Shown piece after piece: positions 1 through 8,921 of a DNA stretch of 64,000 nt; within the stretch, counting starts at the first letter, position 1; each line of letters opens with the position of its first letter. Source of the DNA: UBA9647 sp049522195 (GTDB lineage: Bacteria; Bacteroidota; Ignavibacteria; UBA10030); NCBI GenBank assembly GCA_049522195.1, contig JBEKOB010000005.1, positions 1-64,000 of the forward strand. Direction: 5' to 3'. Position numbers and translations under genes: made by a program. Below the pieces are notes generated by a model. It searched no databases. It was not told the DNA's origin and saw only the letters and a list, made by a program, of their open reading frames with translations.

Positions 1-1
1 T

Positions 2-118
2 GTCTCTGTCAAAGAACTCAAACGCATTGAGCGTTGGCTAAACAATCGTCCAAGGAAAGTGCTACATTACGACACCCCTCGCGAACGCTATCGTCGGATC
101 GTTGCACTTCCTCATTGA
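2..118 (+). mobile_element. IS30-family transposase, C-terminal end only
   Basis: The first 38 codons read as the extreme C-terminus of an IS30-family transposase. The stretch LNNRPRKVLHYDTPRERY followed by RIVALPH and a stop matches the usual ending of these DDE enzymes, in which 'LNNRPRK' and a '(T)P.E.' block come just before a terminal 'VAL'. The gene enters from outside the window, so its intactness cannot be judged. In this family the right inverted repeat often overlaps the stop codon, so the IS end probably lies around 100-130. The element borders an accessory region, as IS copies often do. Confidence 0.75.
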
Positions 119-151
119 ATTCAGCATGTCAAATCTATTGGCTCTGCAAAA

Positions 152-439
152 TTGAAAACTTGCTGGGTGTCCTTTTATAAAGGCAAGTTCTTCGATGTGT
201 GGTTCACATGCGAAGGTGACTACAACAAAGTGAGACTGCTGGAAATCCTGAAAGAAGTCTTGGGAGAGGAAACTATGGGCGTGTCAGAGATGCATGCGTG
301 GAAAAGCGAGAAAACAATAACTCTCTACATCGTGCAAAAGAACAAGCTTGCTCTCGTTTGGATGACCTCTGACTCGTTGAGACAATTGATGAGTGAGGAA
401 GAAAAAGCCAAACTGAAAAAGGAAGCCATGGAATTCTAA
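152..439 (+). CDS. Hypothetical protein, perhaps 5'-truncated by the IS
   Basis: This 95-residue frame begins at a TTG with no recognisable ribosome binding site. It ends in a charged helix (EEEKAKLKKEA). The frame stays open upstream to the transposase stop at 116-118, with no better start, so this may be the C-terminal remnant of a longer gene cut by the IS30 insertion. That reading is inference. The composition, with several Trp and Phe residues and alternating hydrophobic strands, looks like a folded protein rather than chance. I do not recognise the family. Confidence 0.4.
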   Translation: MKTCWVSFYKGKFFDVWFTCEGDYNKVRLLEILKEVLGEETMGVSEMHAWKSEKTITLYIVQKNKLALVWMTSDSLRQLMSEEEKAKLKKEAMEF

Positions 440-612
440 GCACAGTGAACGTTCACATCTAGAACATTCGTAAGAGAATTAGGAGCGGCATTTCCCGCGT
501 AGGCCTGGCAAAGGTGTGACTGCATCGGAGGAAAGAGAAGCGCTTACCGTCCTTCAGGGATGTTTCGTAGGACAAACTGTGCTGCCTGTCTATTTCTTTA
601 GGGAGTGATCAA

Positions 613-1212
613 ATGAAGGAGCGCAAATGGTTCTCTTTCCTATCAGCCACGATGATCGGTGTGGCATCGCTTGGGTTCTTGGTGACAACGCAGTTCTATG
701 AAAAGGAGATAGAGCAGCTCAAAGAAAGGAATGACGGTATAGTCGTCAAACAGAAAGATGCGGCTGAAATGTTCTTCAAGGCAAATGAAGACAGGCAATA
801 CTTCAGACTGCTGGAGGGTCTGCTTAACATACAAAGAAGAGTGTCGAGTGGGGACGGAAGAATCAGACAGATGGAACAGAGGGTCATCAATGCTAGCATG
901 TCCGCAGCTATGAATGCGCTCACAATGGCCCTCCTGTCAGGCAAACTGACTGAGGAGCAATACAACACAGCGACGAATACACTTCTCGTCGAGAGGAGCA
1001 CCGAAAAGCATTTTCAGCTGTATCTGAAATTTACAGAGCTTGGGAGTCAAGGGACAAAGGAACTTGACGAGGTTCGCAAGGGGAATGTTTTGAAAATATC
1101 AGCACTTACTAGTCGGAAGCTCACGATTTGGTATGTGTGTTTCTTCCTGCAGTCGCTTGGGCTTGCAATCGCGATAGTCGTGCTCGGAACCAAACCGCGC
1201 AAAGAGTTCTAG
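613..1212 (+). CDS. Hypothetical membrane protein with TM segments at both ends
   Basis: A 199-residue protein preceded by AGGGAG and an 8-nt spacer, which supports this ATG. A hydrophobic segment spans about residues 9-27 and a second spans about 168-191, close to the C-terminus. Between them lies a mostly helical, charged region (from about residue 30) with coiled-coil character and no cysteines. The layout suggests a soluble helical domain held to the inner membrane at two points. I recognise no family. It sits among other orphan genes of the accessory region and ends exactly where a weak convergent frame ends. Confidence 0.65.
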   Translation: MKERKWFSFLSATMIGVASLGFLVTTQFYEKEIEQLKERNDGIVVKQKDAAEMFFKANEDRQYFRLLEGLLNIQRRVSSGDGRIRQMEQRVINASMSAAMNALTMALLSGKLTEEQYNTATNTLLVERSTEKHFQLYLKFTELGSQGTKELDEVRKGNVLKISALTSRKLTIWYVCFFLQSLGLAIAIVVLGTKPRKEF

Positions 1213-1473
1213 CTATCTGGCGTTCTCAAGTGTGAGAGACACCTCGGGAGACGTCTCTGACAGCTTCATGACCCTCACAACCTTCTTCTCGATGTCATAC
1301 AGGCGCTCACTGATGATGGGGCGGTTGTAGGCTAGCTGGATGGCCTGTTCAACGTCCTCTGCGGGGATTTGGAACGTATAACTTGCACGGAGTTCGAGCG
1401 TCACGATGAAAGTGTCGAGTATATATCCTATCCCTGCTAAGGTAGTTCTGATAGCGAAAGTAGTCAAGAACAA
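1213..1473 (-). CDS. Hypothetical small protein, weak
   Basis: An 86-residue frame converges on the membrane-protein gene, and the two stops abut at 1212/1213. It begins with TTG and has no visible ribosome binding site. The N-terminal third is hydrophobic (about residues 5-27). The rest is soluble, with a plausible sheet-helix pattern (SYTFQIPAEDVEQAI). The residue mix looks protein-like, but the poor start makes it uncertain. No family recognised. Confidence 0.3.
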   Translation of the reverse strand: MFLTTFAIRTTLAGIGYILDTFIVTLELRASYTFQIPAEDVEQAIQLAYNRPIISERLYDIEKKVVRVMKLSETSPEVSLTLENAR

Positions 1474-1865
1474 ACTATAGGCATATCTGTCTTTCGATTT
1501 GCACGATAAGCTAAAGGTCTAGACAACGGTTGATTAATCTGAAGTAGTGCAGTATCTTTGGTCAAGCCAATCGTTGGACTGGGCGTAGGCTAAGACGCAA
1601 CAGACGTAGGTCGGTTTGTCGGCTACAGTCTTCGTTGCATCTATAGGAGATGCCTATGGCAAAAACCGGGAACAAGTGGAAGACTACAGCGATAGGGGAT
1701 GGCGCGTCGATGTTCTGCAATATGAGTCTGCGGCTGAACAAATACTGAAATGTCGGGAAGCTATAGCGGTCTCAATGAGAGTTTGTGCGAACACTTACGT
1801 TTCGAGTTTATAACGCACCACCCATTTGGGCGTAGCACTTGCATTGTTCATCGACGGAGGTGGAA
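1474..1865. other. Intergenic stretch with no convincing gene
   Basis: About 390 bp without a gene I can defend. A 65-codon TTG-started frame (1616-1813) lacks a ribosome binding site and family features, so I did not call it. The last bases hold the GGAGG (1856-1860) that serves the next gene. Confidence 0.5.
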
Positions 1866-2423
1866 ATGTCAGACTGGCTTGCGACTTTATTGGGAGTTCT
1901 AGGAGGGCTCGGCGTTCTCTTCGGTATCTACAAGCATTTGTCTACGAGGAAGTATGCCAAACTGATATTCGATGTCAAGGAACTCAGCGACTTCGGGCTT
2001 CCAGAGTTTTTCTACCTGACGATTCAGGAACTACCCCTTTCGATCAGCGTGCTCAGCGCGGGTAACAAGCTCGCGGCGAATATCCTGATTCATATTAAAA
2101 CGAACTCCGAGATAAAGAATGTCTTGGTCTCAACAGATGAGCAATGGACAGTCAACCGAGGCCCATCAGAAGTCACATTTCGCGTTGCTAACCTGAACCC
2201 CAAGGATGCATTTCACATTATCATTTACTGTGCTAAACCTGCTATTGTGACCTCGCGCCTACAAGCTGAAGTGAAGGTCACGCTCTCCGAGGGTCGCGTC
2301 CTCGACAAGCGTAGCGTCAGTGGGAGCGAAACATTTAGAGAATACTTCGATAAAGTCCTCGACAGCTATCCTGCAGGACTGACAAAAGTAATAGGTAAAC
2401 TGCTTATCCCGTGGTGGTGGTAA
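1866..2423 (+). CDS. Hypothetical N-terminally anchored protein
   Basis: A 185-residue protein starting MSDWLATLLG. This ATG is chosen over an in-frame upstream ATG at 1839 because GGAGG lies just before it at 1856-1860. One transmembrane helix covers about residues 5-24. It is followed by a basic stretch (KHLSTRKYAK) typical of the cytoplasmic side. The remainder is beta-rich and may be an immunoglobulin-like or C2-like fold; that is a guess from strand pattern only. The protein ends in three Trp. It stands upstream of another orphan gene and the TIR gene, but no functional link can be shown. Confidence 0.65.
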   Translation: MSDWLATLLGVLGGLGVLFGIYKHLSTRKYAKLIFDVKELSDFGLPEFFYLTIQELPLSISVLSAGNKLAANILIHIKTNSEIKNVLVSTDEQWTVNRGPSEVTFRVANLNPKDAFHIIIYCAKPAIVTSRLQAEVKVTLSEGRVLDKRSVSGSETFREYFDKVLDSYPAGLTKVIGKLLIPWWW

Positions 2424-2454
2424 GTGGATTAACCGATATCCTATTTGCTAACTG

Positions 2455-3051
2455 ATGCATCCGGTAGCGTCATTGAACATACGCCTGCGAAGACTTCTCA
2501 CAGTTCAGACAGCTGAAGAGCGGTTCTCTGACGCGATCAGAGTATTTGAGAGAAGATTTAGTCGTCTGTCGAGCAAGCGTTCAAGCGAACTGTCTCGATC
2601 CCTGTCGCATCTTGCTGCATCGCCCGCCTTTCAGAAATACGTCAACCCGATTGGAGCGATACGCCGAGAACATCAGACATTCACTTCTTCTCTCTGTGCC
2701 GATTTCTTGGCGAGTGTCAAGGATATAGTTATACCTCACTGCGACTCACTCTCACCCACTCAAATCGATTCGCTTGGCAACAAGATTGCCGACCTGCTTA
2801 TGCTACGTATGGAGCAGGCCGAAGCTCAAATCGAAGCGTTCGCGTTAAGTCGTGGTCTTCACGTGGACGACAAATCCAAGGATGATCATATAACGTCAGT
2901 TTACACTTCGGCCGCTGCTCGGTGTCGCGATGAGCTTGGTGAGATTGCAGGGGAAGCAGCATTAGTATTTGAGCGAAAGCGAATGGGAGATCGTCGACAA
3001 GGTCTTATTGTGCTTGTCACCACTCTGATCAAGAGATTGGTAGGATTATGA
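2455..3051 (+). CDS. Hypothetical helical protein
   Basis: A 198-residue, Arg- and Ser-rich, largely helical protein beginning MHPVASLNIRL. There is no strong ribosome binding site, but the gap to the preceding gene is only 31 bp, so the two may be co-transcribed. The middle (about residues 100-140) has an amphipathic helix pattern. The C-terminus (RRQGLIVLVTTLIKRLVGL) is amphipathic to hydrophobic and might touch the membrane. No known domain recognised. It lies immediately upstream of the TIR gene. Confidence 0.5.
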   Translation: MHPVASLNIRLRRLLTVQTAEERFSDAIRVFERRFSRLSSKRSSELSRSLSHLAASPAFQKYVNPIGAIRREHQTFTSSLCADFLASVKDIVIPHCDSLSPTQIDSLGNKIADLLMLRMEQAEAQIEAFALSRGLHVDDKSKDDHITSVYTSAAARCRDELGEIAGEAALVFERKRMGDRRQGLIVLVTTLIKRLVGL

Positions 3052-3272
3052 ACGACGAGTTCGGTTTGATTATCCTCTCTGAGTGTCTTATCTTGGCGGA
3101 GTCCTACCCTGAACAGAACCGCTTCACGCAAATCCCGAGTTGGCAATCCCAATGGTTGGATAATCCTTGATGCCATTGAAACGCTCGGTGGAACGTGACT
3201 CGCCCGAGTAGTTGAGGGAACAAGTTACGCCACGCAGGATGTAGTTAGCATATTACAGAGGAGGTAGTGACG

Positions 3273-4091
3273 ATGAAAGTATTCATCAGCTGGTCTGGCG
3301 AACTCAGCAAGCAAGTCGCTCAACTTCTGGGTTCGTGGATTGAGGACGTGCTACAAGGAACCAAAGCTTGGGTGTCCACGGACGACATCGAAAAAGGGAC
3401 GATTTGGTTCAACGAGATCACGTCTCAGCTTGCAGATACTGGCGTGGGCATTGTCTGTCTGACGCGAGACAACTTCAAGGCTCCTTGGATATTGTTTGAA
3501 GCAGGTGCTCTCTCAAAGGGACTAACCAAGTCAAGGGTGTGCCCGTTCTTGGTGGATTTGACTCACACTGACATCACGCCGCCTTTGTCGGAGTTCAACG
3601 GCACACTGCCTACCAAGGAGGATATGTTGAAGCTCATCAAGACCATCAACTCGATCCGGGGTGAGTCTGCCTTGGCTGCGCAAAGGTTGGATAAGATCAT
3701 TGATAAGTGGTGGCCTGAGTTCGATGCCACTTTCCAGAAGATAGTCAAGGATTACGAGCCAAAGACGCCGATCAGGCAACGGTCTGTTGACGATAAGATT
3801 GAGGAGCTACTTGAAATCACTCGGTCGCTACAGCGCCAACTTAGTCTCATTAGGGAGCAGCCTGAACGTCCTAGTCCAGACTTATGGCTCAGGTTACTCT
3901 CTGGCGACAACACCCCCCTCAACTTGTATGAGGCAAATCTTGTGCGCAACTTTCTCAGTGCGAACACAGGTCAGTTGGATGAAAAGACTAAGAAGTATGT
4001 TGAGACCTATGCCAAGTTGATTCGTGACCGCGACAAAAAGAAAGGTGATACTTCACTCAAGTCGCCTGACGAATCTCCGGATGTTAGTTGA
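3273..4091 (+). CDS. TIR-domain protein (TIR_2 type), candidate immune effector
   Basis: A 272-residue protein. The ATG at 3273 has GGAGG eight bases upstream and is preferred to an in-frame GTG at 3267. Residues 1 to about 150 form a TIR domain: MKVFISWSG strand, DDIEKG loop, GIVCLTRDN strand and WILFEAGALSK. In this family the Glu of 'FEAGA' is the catalytic residue for NAD+ cleavage. The rest, from about residue 165, is helical and charged and may be an oligomerisation or sensor part. Such proteins are often defence effectors (Thoeris, CBASS, others) that deplete NAD when triggered. No Thoeris ThsA-like or cyclase gene is adjacent, so its system is unknown. The restriction-modification gene follows downstream. 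Confidence 0.8.
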   Translation: MKVFISWSGELSKQVAQLLGSWIEDVLQGTKAWVSTDDIEKGTIWFNEITSQLADTGVGIVCLTRDNFKAPWILFEAGALSKGLTKSRVCPFLVDLTHTDITPPLSEFNGTLPTKEDMLKLIKTINSIRGESALAAQRLDKIIDKWWPEFDATFQKIVKDYEPKTPIRQRSVDDKIEELLEITRSLQRQLSLIREQPERPSPDLWLRLLSGDNTPLNLYEANLVRNFLSANTGQLDEKTKKYVETYAKLIRDRDKKKGDTSLKSPDESPDVS

Positions 4092-4341
4092 TCTGCTGGT
4101 GGCTAGTGAAGCCCGTGTGTCGTTTGCTGCCGCCGTAGGTTAAGAGATACCAATGACCCCCGAACAACAAGCGCGCCAACACATAGATAAACTCCTCAGT
4201 CTCGCTGGCTGAGACGTTCAAGACTTCAAGAAGGTCAACCTGAGCGCCGTGCTTGAAAGTCCATAGTAGGAGCACCATTGCAGACGCTCCAACTGGAATT
4301 CTTGCGCCCACTATCACTGACAACATCCTAAGCTGAGCCGA

Positions 4342-7300
4342 ATGCCAACCTCCTTCAAAGAAATGGTCGCCGAAATTAAGAAGGCGTCCAAAATCGCTGC
4401 CGCCATACCCAAGTTTCCCGAAGGGAAACTGCGTGAACTCGTTGCCCCCCTGTGGGAAGACTACATTCGAGCCAGGAAGATAAACCTCCGCTTTGAGCCG
4501 AGGGAAGAGCGACAGCTCGCTTTTGGAAGGGCTGACACTGTATTCAACCGTCTGATCCTCGAGTACAAGAAACCTGGCGTGATCAAAGGCGAAAACGAGA
4601 GGAATAGACAACTCATAGCACAGTTGAAGGGATACATCGAGGATTTAGCGAAGGAAGAACGTTGGAAGGAGGAGAGACTCCTCGGCGTTGCTTTCGATGG
4701 TGATCATTTCCTCTTCGTCCGAAAGGTCGGCCGATGGATTGAGGAGGAACCTCTCCCTGTCTCAGAGAAGAGCATTGAGCGATTCCTTCTGACGCTGGAG
4801 AAGCTCACAACCAAGGCGGCCCTTGTTCCCGACAATTTGATACGCGATTTCGCTATAGGTGCGGGATCCTTGAATTACATCGCCTCAAATGCGATCAAAG
4901 CGTTCTACTTTGCCCTGACAGGAAATGTGGATGCGAGAGTCAAGGTTTTTTTCGATCAGTGGGCGCTACAGTTTGCCGAAGTTCATGGTGCAATTGAAAA
5001 CAAGAAGTTTGATGCAGACATCCTATTCAAATCGTATGGATTCAAGAAGGACGAACAGAAGAACTTCAATTTTCTTGCATTCTTCTTTGCTCTTGATACC
5101 TACTATGGCCTGTTGATGAAGCTGCTGGCCTACCAAGTTGTAGGATTCTATGCGCTGAAAGATGTCACGGGTTTACCCTTGGCCGAATGGGAAAAACTCA
5201 AGTCTGAAGAACTTAAGGAGAAGCTCGCCGATCTCGAGGAAGGTGGTATTTTTCGCTCCCTTGGAATCAGAAACTTCCTGGAAGGCGACCTGCTTTCTTG
5301 GTATCTCAATGATTGGAACACACCAATTGAAAAAGCTATCGCAGCCATCATAGATCGGCTGAACCAGTACGATCCTGAGACTATGGAGCTGGTCCCAGAC
5401 GAAACGAGAGATATATTGAAAAAGCTGTACCAGTTCCTCGTGCCGAAGCAGATACGTCATGACCTGGGTGAATACTATACACCCGATTGGCTGGCCGAAA
5501 GGTGCCTTAATCAGGTCGGATACGGGTCCAAGGAAAAGAACCTGATGCAAATGCGGGTTCTTGACCCAGGCTGTGGCTCGGGGACATTTTTGATCCTTGC
5601 GATTAAGCGTTTGAAAGAGCATGCTCGATTGAAAGAGGTAGAGCCAGGTGCCCTGCTCACACAGATTACCAAGAATATCGTTGGCTTTGATCTGAATCCG
5701 CTTGCGGTTATCTCTGCCAGGACGAATTATCTTCTTGCCGTCGCTGACTTGTTGAAGTTCAAGAAGGGGGAAATCACGGTCCCTGTATATCTATGCGATA
5801 GCATCAGCCCACCGAGTGCAAAACATCAGGATGAATTGTTCGACCAGGAAGCAGGCCATTATCAAATTTCCACTAGCGTCGGACTTTTCCGTTTCCCAGA
5901 AGCTCTCGTGCAGAGAGCGTTGATTCAAAAAGTGACTGTTCTTTTGGAAGATGGCGTGAAAAAGAAGCTGACGACGAAGCAGTTTCTTGAGCGTGTGCAC
6001 TCAGAACTTAAAACCGAACCGAAGGACATAAAGAAGTTCAACCTTGTTCTCAGCGAAACATACGAGAAGCTAGTTGAACTTGAACAAAGAGGCATCAACG
6101 GCATTTGGGCGAGGATCGTCAAAAATGCCTTCGCACCGCTATTTGTCGGAGAATTTGACCTTGTCGTAGGAAACCCGCCGTGGGTCAACTGGGAAGATTT
6201 GCCACAAACATATAGGGACCAGACGAAGGTGCTGTGGCAAAATTATGGCCTATTCTCGTTGAAGGGCCAAGAAGCTCGGCTAGGTGGTGGCAAGAAAGAT
6301 CTTTCCATGGCGATGACGTATGTGGCCATTGACAAGTACCTCAAACTGAGAGGTAAGCTATGTTTTGTTATCACCCAGACACTTTTCAAGACACAAGGGG
6401 CTGGCGACGGATTTAGACGATTTCGACTTGGGCAGACTGGAGCTTTCTTCCGAGTTGAACAGCTCGACGATATGGTTGCACTGCAACCGTTCGAAGGAGC
6501 AACGAACCGCACGGCAGTGCTTCTATGCCTGAAAGGAGAACAGACAAAATACCCGATTCCATATGTTCTATGGAAGAAGAAGGAAAAAGGTAGAATTGAA
6601 CTTGACTATACGTTTGAGGAGGCGCTCAACGCGACTCTGAGATTCAACTTAATGGCTCAGCCTGTCAACAAGAGCGATACTTCGCCGTGGATCTCTGCGA
6701 AACCCAAAGCACTCAAGGCGATTGAAAAGGTAATAGGGCAGGCAGCGTATTCAGCTTCCGCGGGGAGCTGCACTTGGTTGAACGGGGTCTATTGGGGAAG
6801 TGTCAGTCGGTCGAAGAAGGGTCTTGTTCGATTCTCCAACCTGTTCGATGAAGGCAAAATAGAAGTTGAGTCGGTTGAAGTAGAAATCGAAAACAAGCTG
6901 GTTTATCCACTTCTGCGAGGACGTGAGGTTGAAAGATGGAGAGGCTCACCTGCTTCATTTATGATAGTTTCACAAGATCCCGAACAGAGAACTGGCTATG
7001 ATCTAAAATGGATGGAATTGAATGTGCCGAAGACTCTTGCCTACTTCAGCCGATTCAAGTCGAAACTCGTTGGCAGGAGTGGATACAAAAAATACCTTGA
7101 GGGGGAGCCATTCTATTCTATTTACAATGTCGACAAAAACACATTTGCTCCCTTCAAAGTCGTCTGGAAAGAACAGTCATCCGAGTTTGAATGCGCTGTT
7201 GTCTCAGTATCCGATGGTAGGGCTGTGGTGCCAGACCATAAGCTGATGCTTGTCCCATTCGAAGATGAAGTGATAGCCCACTATGTTTGCGCAATGCTCA

Positions 7301-7575
7301 ATTCTTCATCCTCCCAATTTATCGTTCAGGCGTATACGATCTCTACGCAACAAAGCACACACATCCTCGAGAACATCAAGATTCCCCAGTTCGATCCAAA
7401 AAACGAAATGCACAGACAGTTGGCTCGCTTATCTAAGAAGTGTCATGAAAACGTCGCGAGTGGCATCAGCGTTGGTGATCTGGAAGAGCAGGTCGATGAA
7501 ATCGCCGCAGACCTCTGGGGTCTGAGCAAGGAGGAACGGAAGGATATCAAGGAGAGCCTGGAGGAGATGCGATGA
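4342..7575 (+). CDS. Type IIG-like restriction-modification enzyme (nuclease-methylase-specificity fusion)
   Basis: A 1,077-residue single-chain enzyme predicted to cut DNA and methylate adenine. The N-terminal region carries a PD-(D/E)XK-like signature, D65 followed by E74-Y-K76 (LILEYKKPG). A helical linker leads to 'GEYYTPDWLA', the sequence that precedes the methylase domain in this family. SAM-binding motif I (DPGCGSGTF) is near residue 407 and the N6-adenine catalytic motif NPPW is near residue 610. The last third resembles a target-recognition domain, and the ending (LEEQVDEIAADLWGLSKEE) is typical. Length and order fit type IIG enzymes. No helicase or separate S subunit is adjacent, which argues against type I. 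The exact cut site and specificity cannot be read. Confidence 0.85.
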   Translation: MPTSFKEMVAEIKKASKIAAAIPKFPEGKLRELVAPLWEDYIRARKINLRFEPREERQLAFGRADTVFNRLILEYKKPGVIKGENERNRQLIAQLKGYIEDLAKEERWKEERLLGVAFDGDHFLFVRKVGRWIEEEPLPVSEKSIERFLLTLEKLTTKAALVPDNLIRDFAIGAGSLNYIASNAIKAFYFALTGNVDARVKVFFDQWALQFAEVHGAIENKKFDADILFKSYGFKKDEQKNFNFLAFFFALDTYYGLLMKLLAYQVVGFYALKDVTGLPLAEWEKLKSEELKEKLADLEEGGIFRSLGIRNFLEGDLLSWYLNDWNTPIEKAIAAIIDRLNQYDPETMELVPDETRDILKKLYQFLVPKQIRHDLGEYYTPDWLAERCLNQVGYGSKEKNLMQMRVLDPGCGSGTFLILAIKRLKEHARLKEVEPGALLTQITKNIVGFDLNPLAVISARTNYLLAVADLLKFKKGEITVPVYLCDSISPPSAKHQDELFDQEAGHYQISTSVGLFRFPEALVQRALIQKVTVLLEDGVKKKLTTKQFLERVHSELKTEPKDIKKFNLVLSETYEKLVELEQRGINGIWARIVKNAFAPLFVGEFDLVVGNPPWVNWEDLPQTYRDQTKVLWQNYGLFSLKGQEARLGGGKKDLSMAMTYVAIDKYLKLRGKLCFVITQTLFKTQGAGDGFRRFRLGQTGAFFRVEQLDDMVALQPFEGATNRTAVLLCLKGEQTKYPIPYVLWKKKEKGRIELDYTFEEALNATLRFNLMAQPVNKSDTSPWISAKPKALKAIEKVIGQAAYSASAGSCTWLNGVYWGSVSRSKKGLVRFSNLFDEGKIEVESVEVEIENKLVYPLLRGREVERWRGSPASFMIVSQDPEQRTGYDLKWMELNVPKTLAYFSRFKSKLVGRSGYKKYLEGEPFYSIYNVDKNTFAPFKVVWKEQSSEFECAVVSVSDGRAVVPDHKLMLVPFEDEVIAHYVCAMLNSSSSQFIVQAYTISTQQSTHILENIKIPQFDPKNEMHRQLARLSKKCHENVASGISVGDLEEQVDEIAADLWGLSKEERKDIKESLEEMR

Positions 7576-7776
7576 GGAAGTTCACCGAAACTTAGCAGCC
7601 CATCCTACAGACACCATCGCCTTCATGCCTATGAGCTGGATGGCTGCAAAGAAAAACTGGATTTGCTCTTCTCAGCCATTCCCGACCCCAATATGCTTGC
7701 TGCTGACATCGCGAAGAACCTTGAGGCTGCCCTTGAGCAGTTCAATGGGATCAGCGAAGAGTTGAACAAAGGTTGA
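7576..7776 (+). pseudogene. Open frame continuing past the type IIG stop; possible gene remnant
   Basis: After the TGA of the restriction-modification gene the same frame stays open for 66 codons. It encodes a protein-like helical segment (LHAYELDGCKEKLDLLF, then LEAALEQF near the end) and stops at 7774-7776. There is no ATG, GTG or TTG suitable to start it. A different frame begins with ATG overlapping the TGA (ATGAGG) but stops after seven codons. Two readings are possible: a frameshifted small downstream gene, or a read-through tail of the upstream enzyme. The sequence quality at 7576-7600 matters. Confidence 0.4.
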
Positions 7777-7946
7777 GAGGTCACCACCCTTCAGCTTGAA
7801 CTGCTAGCGCGCCAGCGGTAAAAAGGACTTCCCAGCTTCTACACTCGATGTTAGCCCGACAACTGCTTCCGTTGTCTCCACGTTGGCCGCAGAGCGAAGA
7901 GAACAGAGGAACGTTTGTCGTGGTAATGATGAGACGAAAGGAATAA

Positions 7947-8750
7947 TTGGATACGATGGCAGAGTCGGAACTGAAATGGCCACCAAAAACCAGTCGGGCT
8001 AAAGGCGTTTACACGCTATTTGAAAACTTCTTTGTCGACAACGAGGTTGAAAGCGAAATAGATAAAAATGGCAAGGAAAAAGAGGAATTGATTCGAAGGG
8101 TCTATCACCTCGACGAGAAGGAGTTTCGGAAAGGAACCAAGGGAGAGGTGCTGATAAACGCAGATTTGGTCTTTCCTGTTGGGAAAGCCCCACTTCAAAA
8201 GTCCCGAACATTTGATGAACTATTCCAGGAAGGCAAGACAAGACATTTCACTCGACTGCAACTTGGAATATCGAGCAAGAGCGAATCAGTACAGCTCTTG
8301 AGGGAGCACAATGACGTTGAGATCTTTAGGGCTCGGTCAGCCCTCGAACGATGGCGGGATGAATTAGACAAGTATCCTCAGAGCGAGGACGTCCAGCTCC
8401 AGGTGAAGTATCATGAGGGTGTGGTCGGGAAGTTCATTGAATGGTATATCTTGCACGGTTTTGATTCGCCCCAATTGAATACGCCACAATCGAAGGAGAA
8501 TGAGGAGCTTCGGCGTGTTGAGAAGGAGTTGGAAAACCTGAGTTCCGAGCGACGAGTGTCGAATGAGATAATAGTCAGACTTCGGAAGAAGGTGCGATAT
8601 AGGGACAGGCCAGCGCGTGAGGACTTGGAACAGCTGGTCGATAAGTTTAGATTCAAAAATGGGAAGATCAACTACTCAAGGTTGGCGGAAAAGCTAGGGC
8701 GAACAAACAAAACTGCAAAAGCATGGTGTGACGAATATGGAATAGAGTAG
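7947..8750 (+). CDS. Hypothetical coiled-coil protein with C-terminal HTH-like segment
   Basis: A 267-residue soluble protein. A TTG at 7947 lies six bases after AAAGGA, while the ATG at 7956 is too far from it, so I use the TTG; the ATG remains possible. Residues about 165-215 form a Glu/Arg-rich coiled coil (ENEELRRVEKELENLSSE). The C-terminus (YSRLAEKLGRTNKTAKAW) looks like a helix-turn-helix. This would suit a DNA-binding regulator or accessory factor of the restriction system upstream, but no family is recognised. A strong terminator follows about 110 bp downstream. Confidence 0.6.
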   Translation: MDTMAESELKWPPKTSRAKGVYTLFENFFVDNEVESEIDKNGKEKEELIRRVYHLDEKEFRKGTKGEVLINADLVFPVGKAPLQKSRTFDELFQEGKTRHFTRLQLGISSKSESVQLLREHNDVEIFRARSALERWRDELDKYPQSEDVQLQVKYHEGVVGKFIEWYILHGFDSPQLNTPQSKENEELRRVEKELENLSSERRVSNEIIVRLRKKVRYRDRPAREDLEQLVDKFRFKNGKINYSRLAEKLGRTNKTAKAWCDEYGIE

Positions 8751-8752
8751 TC

Positions 8753-8845
8753 GGGAGATACTCCCAATCACGGACTCCCAAAACGTGGTATCTGGGAGTG
8801 GCACCCAAGTAATACATGTGCGGAGTAGAGCATAAAGCTCTACTC
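8753..8845 (+). other. Structured intergenic RNA candidate with competing stems
   Basis: The segment contains GGGAG-ATA-CTCCC at 8753-8765. It also has two copies of ACTCCCA (8760-8766, 8774-8780) that can both pair with TGGGAGT (8793-8799). A further alternative is the nested pair GATAC/GTATC plus CACG/CGTG (8757-8792). After it comes a perfect 8-bp hairpin GAGTAGAG-CATAAAG-CTCTACTC (8823-8845). Together with the terminator that follows, this could be the tail of an mRNA or a small RNA of about 150 nt. No promoter was identified inside it. Confidence 0.35.
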
Positions 8846-8861
8846 GCACACCACCAATTTT

Positions 8862-8902
8862 GGCAACTCTGAAGACGTGCGAGCTTCAGGTTGCCTTTTT
8901 TT
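8862..8902 (+). terminator. Rho-independent terminator
   Basis: GGCAAC, a one-base bulge and CTGAAG pair with CTTCAG and GTTGCC around a 9-nt loop, followed directly by seven T. This is a textbook intrinsic terminator for the coiled-coil gene and the structured segment before it. It ends 19 bp upstream of the next start codon. Confidence 0.85.
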
Positions 8903-8921
8903 ATTTAGGGAGTATCGAATC

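Noticed and set aside
1616..1813. 65-codon TTG-started frame
   Set aside because: No ribosome binding site or recognisable domain; lies in a region of short chance frames.
4084..4611. 175-codon minus-strand frame covering the gap before the type IIG gene
   Set aside because: Half of it is antisense to the enzyme's conserved N-terminal domain, and it lacks a ribosome site or known motif.
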